Source of the DNA: Atopobium sp.
GTDB taxonomy: Bacteria > Actinomycetota > Coriobacteriia > Coriobacteriales > Atopobiaceae
Direction of reading: 5' to 3'
Assembly (NCBI GenBank): GCA_015259105.1
Contig: JABZGZ010000002.1
Span: forward strand, 1 to 30,586
Length of the DNA stretch: 30,586 nucleotides
The position numbers and the translations under genes are program-made. Every line of letters starts with the position of its first letter. The first letter of the stretch is position 1. The notes beneath the pieces were generated by a model that saw nothing but the letters and a program-made list of their open reading frames with translations, searched no databases and was not told where the DNA came from. Of the stretch, positions 1-6,376 are shown one piece after another.

Positions 1-660
1 GCCGTCGCTGACGGCCTGCCCGGCGTAAGCATCGACGACACCGAGATGACCTGCCAGGCCGGCGTTGGCCTCAAAGAAGCTTCCGAGATGGCCTGTGAGC
101 TGGACCTTTCTGGACTTGAGTTTGCCTGTGGCATCCCAGGTTCTGTGGGCGGCGCATGCTTCATGAACGCAGGCGCTTACGACGGCTGCATCGCTGACGT
201 GCTCAAATCCGTCCGCGTCCTTCTCGACGATGGCACCTTTGCTACGCTGGACGCTTCCGAGCTTGACCTGGGTTATCGTCACAGCAGAATCGCTGATGAG
301 GGCATGATTGTGCTTTCTGCCACGTTCAATCTTCATCGTGCGGATGGCGAGAAAATCCGTGAAAAGATGGAAGAATTCACGCGCGCTCGCGAGGAAAAGC
401 AGCCTCTTGAGCTGCCTTCCGCTGGTTCAACTTTCAAGCGTCCTGAGGGTCACTTTGTAGGCAAGCTTGTCACCGACGCTGGTCTTAAGGGCTATCGCTT
501 TGGCGGTGCCGGTGTTTCCGATAAGCATGCTGGTTTTGTGGTCAATTACGACAACGCTACTGCCACCGAGGTCCACGCAGTTATCGAGCATGTTCAGGCA
601 GAGGTCAAGCGCCAGTTTGATGTTGAGCTTCACCCCGAGGTAAGGTTCCTCGGAGAGTAG
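1..660 (+). CDS. murB: UDP-N-acetylenolpyruvoylglucosamine reductase (MurB), 5' end cut by window
   Basis: The frame is open from base 1, so the N-terminal part lies outside the window; the first ATG at 46 is internal. The protein should reduce UDP-GlcNAc-enolpyruvate to UDP-MurNAc with NADPH and FAD in the cytoplasm, the second committed step of peptidoglycan precursor synthesis. Visible family motifs are GIPGSVGGA followed by MNAGAYDG (FAD-binding domain), GSTFKRP with the serine of the catalytic site, and near the C-terminus LHPEVRFLGE carrying the conserved catalytic-type glutamate. The 54 bases to the convergent phosphofructokinase stop at 715 show no clear terminator. One GGCGAGAA octamer (346-353) encodes Gly-Glu-Lys here. 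The assignment is secure; only the missing N-terminus is unknown. Confidence 0.95.
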   Translation, partial: AVADGLPGVSIDDTEMTCQAGVGLKEASEMACELDLSGLEFACGIPGSVGGACFMNAGAYDGCIADVLKSVRVLLDDGTFATLDASELDLGYRHSRIADEGMIVLSATFNLHRADGEKIREKMEEFTRAREEKQPLELPSAGSTFKRPEGHFVGKLVTDAGLKGYRFGGAGVSDKHAGFVVNYDNATATEVHAVIEHVQAEVKRQFDVELHPEVRFLGE

Positions 661-714
661 CGAGCTGCGCGGCGCACGCGTTCGCAACGGATCGCACATG
701 TCCACACGGCGCCG

Positions 715-2067
715 TTACCCCAGCTTTGGGATGAATGGCGGCAGACCGTTGTTGTCGGGCGAGATGTTGCTGCTGACAAATCTCCTGGTAGCGGCATCAA
801 AAGCCAGTTCCTCATTTGAGACAAGAGGGCGCAGATACGCAAGGGCCTTCTCGGTAACCCAAAGACCGTCGTCAGAAATCATTTCCGCTGGTACAGACTT
901 CACGCGATTGGCAATTTCCGAGATAGGAATGCACCGAATCTTAGCCTGGTACGGCACATCGCAGAGTCTTTGCAGGCCAATCATGCAGCCTGTTTTGTGA
1001 GCAAGGAGCGCGTCAACTCCAGCTTTTCCCAGCTCAAAAGCCTCGTCCAGGTCCGTTTTGCTGGACGCGTGCATGGCGCAGCGCTGCAGCGAATTGAGGT
1101 TGATGCCTCTAATCTTGGCGTCAAAGTGCTTCTGGAAAAGTTCCGCCAGATAGAGGGCGTTGCCGGACTGATCTGCCAGGTGGCCGAAAGCGTCCATCTT
1201 CATGTGGCTCTTGTCCAGAAGTGTCGATCCATCAGGCCTTCTCACACCCTCGCTGATGACGATCACCACGCTGTTTTTGTGCTCAAACAGCTCTACCGTC
1301 TTGCTCAGAAGCCGTTCTTCGTCGTACGCGACTTCGGGAAGCAGGATAAAGTCCGGAGCTTCTTCGTTTTTCTCGCGAGCAAGAGCTGAAGCCGCGCCCA
1401 GCCAACCCGCATCGCGGCCCATGGTTTCGACGATAGTGATGTTTGGCTTGCCGTACACCTCGGAGTCGCGGGCCAGCTCGCGGACGATGGTGGCGATGTA
1501 CCGCGCTGAGCTGCCAAAACCCGGTGCGTGATCGGTGCCTTCGAGGTCGTTGTCGATGGTTTTGGGGATGCCGATGACGGAAACGTCGTTGTTGCGCTGG
1601 GCAAAGTAAGCCGCAAGCTTGTTAACGGTGTCCATAGAATCGTTGCCGCCAATGTAGAGAACGCCGTCGATTCCAAGGGAAGTCAGGCGGCATTCAATGT
1701 CCTGGTAGATGGGCGTTTCTTCGGTGACTTCCGGAAGTTTGTATCGACAGCTTCCCAGAAAGCTCGAAGGCGTTTTGGCGAGAAGTTCCACGGTGTGTTT
1801 TTGCTGGTCAGTGCCGTGTTGGTCTTCGACGTGCTGTTCAGCGCCGCATTTCTCGTCTGCAGCGTGTTTCTGCTGCTTTTCCTGCGGAAAGAACAAGTTG
1901 GTCAGGTTGGTATAGCGACCATTAAGAAAGCCTTCAATTCCATTTTGCATGCCGTAAATTTCGACACCTTCTTCGTGCGCACGCGTGATAATTCCTGCAA
2001 GGGAAGAATTGATTGCTACTGTTGGACCGCCCGATTGACCGATAAGTATTTTTCTAATCTTACGCAT
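715..2067 (-). CDS. pfp: Pyrophosphate-dependent 6-phosphofructokinase, copy 1
   Basis: This 450-residue protein belongs to the phosphofructokinase family and should interconvert fructose 6-phosphate and fructose 1,6-bisphosphate. The motifs point to pyrophosphate rather than ATP as phosphoryl donor: the nucleotide-loop signature reads GGNDS (140-144) where ATP enzymes have GGDGS, and PKTIDND (168-174) has Lys where ATP enzymes have Gly. QSGGPT (11-16) and MGRDAGW (216-222) complete the active site. Residues about 61-92 are a Gln/Lys/His/Glu-rich low-complexity insertion, not part of the usual fold. The ATG at 2065-2067 has a GGGAG ribosome site just upstream. It lies downstream of a paralogue on the same strand, separated by 308 bp holding hairpins and an inverted repeat, so it may have its own promoter. 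Which reaction direction is used cannot be read from sequence. Confidence 0.92.
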   Translation of the reverse strand: MRKIRKILIGQSGGPTVAINSSLAGIITRAHEEGVEIYGMQNGIEGFLNGRYTNLTNLFFPQEKQQKHAADEKCGAEQHVEDQHGTDQQKHTVELLAKTPSSFLGSCRYKLPEVTEETPIYQDIECRLTSLGIDGVLYIGGNDSMDTVNKLAAYFAQRNNDVSVIGIPKTIDNDLEGTDHAPGFGSSARYIATIVRELARDSEVYGKPNITIVETMGRDAGWLGAASALAREKNEEAPDFILLPEVAYDEERLLSKTVELFEHKNSVVIVISEGVRRPDGSTLLDKSHMKMDAFGHLADQSGNALYLAELFQKHFDAKIRGINLNSLQRCAMHASSKTDLDEAFELGKAGVDALLAHKTGCMIGLQRLCDVPYQAKIRCIPISEIANRVKSVPAEMISDDGLWVTEKALAYLRPLVSNEELAFDAATRRFVSSNISPDNNGLPPFIPKLG

Positions 2068-2116
2068 GTAACTCCCTGTGATTCATTGATGGATAAAACA
2101 GAGGACGTTTGCGTTT

Positions 2117-2164
2117 GTATGTCGCAATCGTCTCCAAGATTGCAAGTTGCGCAAAAAGACATAC
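2117..2164. repeat. Nested inverted repeat in the leader of PFP copy 1
   Basis: GTATGTC (2117-2123) is matched by GACATAC (2158-2164). Directly inside, GCAATC (2124-2129) is matched by GATTGC (2138-2143), with a 14-base bulge on one side. The structure lies 50-97 bases upstream of the PFP start at 2067, so it may be an operator or an RNA leader structure. No function can be assigned from sequence alone. Confidence 0.5.
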
Positions 2165-2264
2165 GTTAAAAACTATATAAAGAAGGAATTACAGGCGTTT
2201 TAGCTGGACTTTTATGAGTACGTAGCCATACCGCTCACAAAAAATTTAGGCGGGCGAGCGGTAG

Positions 2265-2287
2265 AAAATTGCTATTTAAAGTAGCAA
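2265..2287 (-). terminator. Weak hairpin terminator candidate after PFP copy 2
   Basis: Read on the minus strand, TTGCTA and TAGCAA (six pairs, 7-base loop) are followed at once by TTTTC. It lies about 90 bases past the PFP copy 2 stop. The stem is short and AT-rich, so readthrough into copy 1 is likely. Another 8-bp inverted repeat (2229-2236 with 2256-2263) overlaps this area. Confidence 0.35.
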
Positions 2288-2375
2288 GTTATTACATTTT
2301 TGATGCGTAGTACGCATGACTCGCATGCGATGCTCGGGGCACGCGTCGTGGCACTGATGTGACGCTACGGTTGCG

Positions 2376-3695
2376 TTATGACAACTCCGCAAGAAAACGA
2401 GGGAGTCCGTCGACAGAAACCGGCTCCTCCATGCCCGCGACAAGAGGACGCAGGTATGTCAGAGCAGCTTCGGTAACGTTGAAGCCGTCCTTGGAGATCA
2501 TTTCTCGAGGTACAAGCTTTACCTTGTTAGCAACCTCAGCCACAGGGGTGGTACGAATCTCGGTAACGTATGGCTCATCCGAAATTCGGTGAACGCCAAC
2601 CATAACGCCCGTTTTACCTTGGAGAACAGCCTTAACTCCCGCGGCACCGAGCGCCTCTGCCTCGTCCAAGTCAACCTTACTCGCAGCGTGCGAGGCACAG
2701 CGCTGCAGCGTATTGAGCTCAACGCCGCGAGACTTTACGCCCAGCTGATCCTTAGCCAACTGCGACAAGTATGCCGCTGTTCCAGACTGCGCTGCAAGGT
2801 GGCCAAACGTGTCGATTGCGACAGATTTTGTATCAAAAAGGAAACTGCCATCTGCATGATGGACACCCTCGCTGACGACTACAATCACGTTGTTTTTCTC
2901 GCGAAGTCGCTGTTCAATGGCGGAAAGTAATGCATGCTCATCAAGAGGAATCTCTGGCAGAAGCACAAAATCCGGAGCAGTTCCGCAAATATCTTGCGCG
3001 AGCGCACCAGCGGCCGTGAGCCAGCCGGCGTCGCGGCCCATTGCCTCGATGAACGTTACATTTTTGCTGTTGTAAACGCCTCCGTCGCGGGTGAGTTCGG
3101 CGGTTACGGATGCGACGAATCGCGCCGCGCTACCAAAACCGGGGGTGTGATCAGTGCCTTCGAGGTCGTTGTCGATGGTTTTTGGCACGCCGATAACACG
3201 AACGGAGCTTTCTACCTGGGAAAAGTAGCGAGACAGCTTGTCCGTGGTGTCCATGGAATCGTTGCCACCGATGTATAGCACGGCGTCTACCTGGTATTTC
3301 TTGAGCTGCGCATCGATCTGCTGGTAAATAGGGGAAGCTGCCGTGGACTCTGAGGTTGCGGTAAGTTCCGTCCCAAGTTCCGGCAGCTTAAAGCGACAGC
3401 TGCCCAACCAGCTCGATGGTGTTTTTCTTAGGAGCTGAAGGTTCTTCTCGCCAGGATTTGTGGCAGCTTGTTCGGACGCTTCCGATTCAGATGCGGTGAG
3501 TTCAAGCGCTTCCGTCAGGTCAACAACCTTGTCCTCAAGAAACCCTTGGATTCCGTTGCGCATCCCGAGCACGCGAAGACCCTGGGCATGAGCTGCGCGA
3601 ATAACGCCTGCAAGCGATGCGTTGATGGCAGCGGTTGGTCCACCCGACTGTCCGACAAGGATTGTGCGAATTGCGTGCTCTGATGTGGTGTTCAT
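2376..3695 (-). CDS. pfp: Pyrophosphate-dependent 6-phosphofructokinase, copy 2
   Basis: A 439-residue paralogue of the PFP at 715-2067, with the same order of motifs: GQSGGPT (15-21), GGNDS (143-147), PKTIDND (171-177) and MGRDAGW (219-225). Asp in GGNDS and Lys in PKTIDND are the known marks of PPi use, so this is again predicted to be a reversible PPi-phosphofructokinase in the cytoplasm. It carries Ser/Glu/Ala-rich inserts at about 62-82 and 108-122, in the same region as the insertion of copy 1 but of different composition. The ATG at 3693-3695 has GAGG upstream. Both copies keep the active-site motifs, so neither looks like a pseudogene; divided roles or a hetero-oligomer are possible but unproven. 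A GGCGAGAA octamer at 3445-3452 encodes Gly-Glu-Lys inside the low-complexity stretch. Confidence 0.92.
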   Translation of the reverse strand: MNTTSEHAIRTILVGQSGGPTAAINASLAGVIRAAHAQGLRVLGMRNGIQGFLEDKVVDLTEALELTASESEASEQAATNPGEKNLQLLRKTPSSWLGSCRFKLPELGTELTATSESTAASPIYQQIDAQLKKYQVDAVLYIGGNDSMDTTDKLSRYFSQVESSVRVIGVPKTIDNDLEGTDHTPGFGSAARFVASVTAELTRDGGVYNSKNVTFIEAMGRDAGWLTAAGALAQDICGTAPDFVLLPEIPLDEHALLSAIEQRLREKNNVIVVVSEGVHHADGSFLFDTKSVAIDTFGHLAAQSGTAAYLSQLAKDQLGVKSRGVELNTLQRCASHAASKVDLDEAEALGAAGVKAVLQGKTGVMVGVHRISDEPYVTEIRTTPVAEVANKVKLVPREMISKDGFNVTEAALTYLRPLVAGMEEPVSVDGLPRFLAELS

Positions 3696-3728
3696 GGGCG
3701 CCTCGGATTCTCGAGAGTTAACGTATCA

Positions 3729-3737
3729 AGTATACCC
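3729..3737 (-). promoter_or_regulatory. Candidate -10 region of PFP copy 2
   Basis: On the minus strand this reads GGGTATACT, containing the good -10 hexamer TATACT 34 bases before the start codon. The identical nonamer occurs before enolase (5764-5772). No convincing -35 element is seen at 16-18 bases, so this is a motif call only. Confidence 0.4.
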
Positions 3738-4025
3738 GCGGCAGAAGGTCGCGGCATTAGTGAGACGCCTTGAGAATAAAGCGTTTTTCCTCAATAAATC
3801 GCATGAGCTGCGGTGCTGTTATATCGGCTGACGGGGGATTGGTAAGAATCTGCAGATAAAGTGAAGCTTGATGACTCGGATGCATTGTGAAATGGCTTAG
3901 GCAATGTGATTTGAACTCATCTGTGTTTGCTCAATTCATATTTATGCATAAGTGCTGTCTTATATACATAATTATGAATGAAGATATATCAAAGATTTAA
4001 TTATCCTAAATTTCAGGATTAAGCA

Positions 4026-4156
4026 AACACACCTAAGTCAGATAATCTGCAAAATCAAAGGTGAAAAACACATCTAATGAAGATATTCTGCATGAGATGA
4101 GCGTTTTAGGCGGAATGTATAGGCATTTTCAGCAGATTATCTGACTTAGGTGTGTT
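4026..4156. repeat. 131-bp element bounded by perfect 25-bp inverted repeats
   Basis: Bases 4026-4050 are the exact reverse complement of 4132-4156; the match stops at both ends of the 25 bases. The 81-base interior is AT-rich and has no plausible ORF. Length and termini resemble a MITE-like element, but I see no target-site duplication and no transposase. As RNA it would fold into a long hairpin. It lies in the 728-bp gap between PFP copy 2 and enolase, about 330 bp upstream of the former. A further inverted match, TGTGTTTGCT at 3922-3931, pairs with 4022-4031. Confidence 0.75.
4067..4091. repeat. Degenerate third copy of the 25-bp repeat
   Basis: Aligned without gaps to 4026-4050, this stretch matches at 20 of 25 positions in direct orientation, 41 bases further on. 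It could compete with the left arm for pairing with the right arm at 4132-4156, or it may be another binding site. Confidence 0.55.
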
Positions 4157-4314
4157 CGAGCGTTCCGAAGCTAGACACGAACGCGCTTTTAAGACCCTGT
4201 TCCCATTAAGTCATCGCACGTGGCGAGAAACCCGCAGGTCTCGCAGCCGTTCTCGGCCCGCGCCGCGCTCGCACCCGACGCCTGACCGCTGCGCCGCCCG
4301 CCGCACGCGCGCGC
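4157..4314. other. GC-rich gene-free tract between inverted repeat and enolase terminator
   Basis: From about 4230 to 4314 the sequence is almost only G and C in CpG/GpC-rich runs, in sharp contrast to the AT-rich 3900-4110 beside it. A 68-codon frame covers it, but its Arg/Ser/Pro-rich product has no ribosome site and looks like random high-GC translation. No tRNA or known RNA family is recognised. Confidence 0.6.
4222..4229 (+). repeat. Intergenic copy of the GGCGAGAA octamer
   Basis: The sequence is TGGCGAGAAA. It is one of 19 copies in the window and lies in non-coding DNA, so protein coding does not explain it. Confidence 0.8.
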
Positions 4315-4345
4315 AAAAAAGCCGCACCTCAAATGAGATGCGGCT
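4315..4345 (-). terminator. Intrinsic terminator of enolase
   Basis: On the minus strand an 11-bp stem (AGCCGCATCTC with GAGGTGCGGCT, one G-U pair, 4-base loop) is followed directly by six T. It lies about 80 bases past the enolase stop and is a classical Rho-independent terminator. Confidence 0.9.
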
Positions 4346-4423
4346 TCGTAGCTTCTAGCAGCCTAAACGGCCTTGCAGCTCGGTTGGACCGGTCGCACAC
4401 CGTCTAGCGCACAACCTGCGGGT

Positions 4424-5713
4424 TTAGCGAAGGTTGTAGAAAGCGTCCATGCCCAGGTACTCAGCGCCGTCAGCGAGGTCATCCTCGATGCGGAGAAGCT
4501 GGTTGTACTTAGCAACACGCTCGGTACGAGCAGGTGCACCAGTCTTGATCTGACCAGCGTTGGTTGCAACAACAAGGTCAGCAATGGTGGTGTCCTCGGT
4601 CTCACCGGAACGGTGGGAGACAACTGCGGTGTAACCTGCGCGCTTAGCCATCTCGATAGCCTCGAGGGACTCGGTCAGGGTACCAATCTGGTTGACCTTG
4701 ATGAGGATGGAGTTACCAGCGTGAACCTCAATGCCCTTCTTCAGGCGCTGAGTGTTGGTAACAAAGAGGTCGTCGCCGACGAGCTGGATCTTCTTGCCCA
4801 GACGCTGGGTAAGGATCTTCCAACCGTCCCAGTCCTCCTCTGCAAGGCCGTCCTCAATGGAGACGATTGGGAACTTCTCGACCATTTCCTCGTAGTAAGC
4901 AACCATTTCCTCGGAGGTAAGGGAGCGACCCTCGCCCTTGAGGTCATACTTGCCGGTCTCCTTGTTGTAGAACTCAGAAGAAGCTGGGTCCATAGCAAAG
5001 CGGAAGTCCTTGCCAAGCTCAAAGCCAGCAGCCTTAACAGCCTCGGAAAGAAGCTCAAGTGGCTCCTCGTTGGACTTAAGATCTGGAGCAAAGCCGCCCT
5101 CGTCACCAACGCCGGTGTTGAGGCCCTGGGACTTCAGAGTGTCCTTGAGGGTGTGGTAAACCTGTGCGCACCAACGAAGAGCGGTGGTGAAGTCAGGAGC
5201 ACCAACAGGCATAATCATGAACTCCTGGAAGTCAACGTTGTTGTCAGCGTGGACGCCACCGTTGAGGACGTTCATCATAGGAACAGGAAGAGTGTGAGCA
5301 TTTGCGCCACCGAGGTAAGCGTAAAGTGGAAGCTCAGCAGAAGCAGCTGCAGCGTGAGCAACAGCAAGGGAAACGCCGAGAATAGCGTTTGCGCCGAGGC
5401 GACCCTTGTTTGGAGTGCCGTCAAGCTTGATCATAGCGAGGTCAAGGCCGCGCTGATCCTCTGCGTCCCAACCAATAACGAGGTCGCGGATCTCAGTGTT
5501 GACGTGCTCGACTGCCTTCAGGACGCCCTTGCCCAGGTAACGGCTCTTGTCGCCGTCGCGAAGCTCTACAGCCTCGAACTCACCAGTGGAAGCGCCGGAA
5601 GGAACGATTGCACGACCAAAGGAGCCGTCGTCAAGAACAACCTCAACCTCAACGGTTGGATTGCCACGGGAATCGAGGACCTCACGTGCGTGAACATCAA
5701 AAATCTGGCTCAT
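4424..5713 (-). CDS. eno: Enolase (phosphopyruvate hydratase)
   Basis: A full-length 429-residue enolase, converting 2-phosphoglycerate to phosphoenolpyruvate in glycolysis. It shows the N-terminal signature VLDSRGNPTVEVEV, the mobile loop SGASTGEFEA, the metal ligands around SIEDG and GDDLFVTN, the signature ILIKVNQIGTLTES with the catalytic lysine, and the C-terminal SHRSGETED and GAPARTERVAKYNQLLRIE. The ATG at 5711-5713 has an AAGGTGAG ribosome site. It is transcribed alone: a strong terminator follows, and it has its own upstream region with a TATACT box and a palindrome. A frame of 462 codons runs open on the opposite strand; it is a by-product of the strongly biased codons of this highly expressed gene. 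Confidence 0.99.
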   Translation of the reverse strand: MSQIFDVHAREVLDSRGNPTVEVEVVLDDGSFGRAIVPSGASTGEFEAVELRDGDKSRYLGKGVLKAVEHVNTEIRDLVIGWDAEDQRGLDLAMIKLDGTPNKGRLGANAILGVSLAVAHAAAASAELPLYAYLGGANAHTLPVPMMNVLNGGVHADNNVDFQEFMIMPVGAPDFTTALRWCAQVYHTLKDTLKSQGLNTGVGDEGGFAPDLKSNEEPLELLSEAVKAAGFELGKDFRFAMDPASSEFYNKETGKYDLKGEGRSLTSEEMVAYYEEMVEKFPIVSIEDGLAEEDWDGWKILTQRLGKKIQLVGDDLFVTNTQRLKKGIEVHAGNSILIKVNQIGTLTESLEAIEMAKRAGYTAVVSHRSGETEDTTIADLVVATNAGQIKTGAPARTERVAKYNQLLRIEDDLADGAEYLGMDAFYNLR

Positions 5714-5763
5714 AGCTCACCTTTCTTTAGGTTTAACAATTTGCTGATTGCACAGACATAACT

Positions 5764-5772
5764 AGTATACCC
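5764..5772 (-). promoter_or_regulatory. Candidate -10 region of enolase
   Basis: On the minus strand this reads GGGTATACT, ending 50 bases before the start codon. The same nonamer precedes PFP copy 2. The palindrome at 5787-5805 would overlap the -35 position. Confidence 0.45.
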
Positions 5773-5786
5773 ATTCTGTTATGAGG

Positions 5787-5805
5787 TGTGTATTGTAATT
5801 ACACA
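5787..5805. promoter_or_regulatory. Palindromic operator candidate before enolase
   Basis: TGTGTA and TACACA form perfect 6-bp arms around a 7-base AT-rich centre. The site lies about where the -35 box of the candidate enolase promoter would be, a usual place for a repressor. I cannot name the regulator. Confidence 0.4.
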
Positions 5806-5829
5806 TAGTATTAGGCTCGAAAGAGATAG

Positions 5830-5868
5830 TATTTGACCAGGCAGACGCACTGTCCACCTGGCCAAATA
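5830..5868. terminator. Hairpin between the cupin gene and enolase
   Basis: A 12-bp outer stem (TATTTGACCAGG with CCTGGCCAAATA, one wobble pair on the minus strand), a 2x2 internal loop and a 3-bp inner stem close a GCACT loop. It lies 38 bases past the cupin stop. The following minus-strand tract is only moderately T-rich, so it is a probable but imperfect terminator of the cupin transcript. Confidence 0.55.
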
Positions 5869-5905
5869 GAAAATACCTGCAGAATTATTAGGTAAATTAT
5901 ATAAA

Positions 5906-6262
5906 TTATTTCTGCGGATAAACGACAACCAGCAGCATCTTGAACTCTTCTGGAGCCTGAAGTGCATGTGGGTGACCAAGTGGCATCACAATGGACTGAC
6001 CGGCTTCAAGAGTGTAGACGTCGTCATCGATGGTGATGCTTGCGCGTCCCTCAAGAATGGTGACAAATGCGTCGCCACCTGCGCGGTGGCTTGCAATCTC
6101 TTCACCTGCGCCAAAACCAAAAAGGGTGACGCTGACGGCATCGTTCTGCGCTAGGGTCTTGCTGATGACCTGGCCAGGAAGGCATGCAACCTGGTCTTTA
6201 AGGGTTACTACAGTCTTTGCGTCGATGTTCTTCATGACACCAGGAATCAATTCTTCGGACAT
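5906..6262 (-). CDS. Small cupin-domain protein
   Basis: A 118-residue single-domain cupin (Cupin_2 type) of unknown substrate. The first cupin motif is partly visible in GAGEEIASHRAGGDAFVTILEGRASI, with His and the Glu of ILEG, and the second in MPLGHPHAL with two further His, so a metal site is likely. The frame can be extended to a TTG at 6274, but the ATG at 6260-6262 has a perfect GGAGG six bases upstream (6268-6272) and the TTG has none, so I place the start at 6262. It follows helD on the same strand after 102 bp. Proteins of this size often act as small-molecule isomerases, dioxygenases or sensors; the sequence does not decide between them. Confidence 0.85.
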   Translation of the reverse strand: MSEELIPGVMKNIDAKTVVTLKDQVACLPGQVISKTLAQNDAVSVTLFGFGAGEEIASHRAGGDAFVTILEGRASITIDDDVYTLEAGQSIVMPLGHPHALQAPEEFKMLLVVVYPQK

Positions 6263-6353
6263 ACTAACCTCCAACGGTAAATGTTATCGATGACTAGCAT
6301 TTACCCGAACCAGCCGTCTTCAATCAGTAAATTTCAAAAAAATCGCAGGTAGA

Positions 6354-6376
6354 AATTGCTTTTTTTAAAGCAATTT
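6354..6376. terminator. AT-rich hairpin over the helD stop codon
   Basis: AAATTGCTTT (6354-6363) pairs perfectly with AAAGCAATTT (6367-6376), and the TAA stop of helD lies in the loop and right arm. A run of seven T on the minus strand follows only about 11 bases later (6337-6343), so termination is uncertain. It could also protect the 3' end. Confidence 0.35.

Noticed and set aside
346..353. The octamer as a mere codon effect of Gly-Glu-Lys
   Set aside because: Only 6 of 19 copies are in that frame; the rest are in other frames, on the antisense strand or between genes.
4026..4156. CRISPR array
   Set aside because: Only two direct units, one degenerate, and one inverted unit with unequal spacers; no cas genes in the window.
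4152..4358. A 68-codon frame in the GC-rich tract
   Set aside because: The product is Arg/Ser/Pro-rich with no start signal, and it runs through the enolase terminator.
4373..5761. A 462-codon open frame on the + strand, longer than enolase
   Set aside because: It is wholly antisense to enolase, whose motifs are certain. Biased codons of a highly expressed gene leave the antisense frame without stops; its product matches nothing and has no ribosome site.
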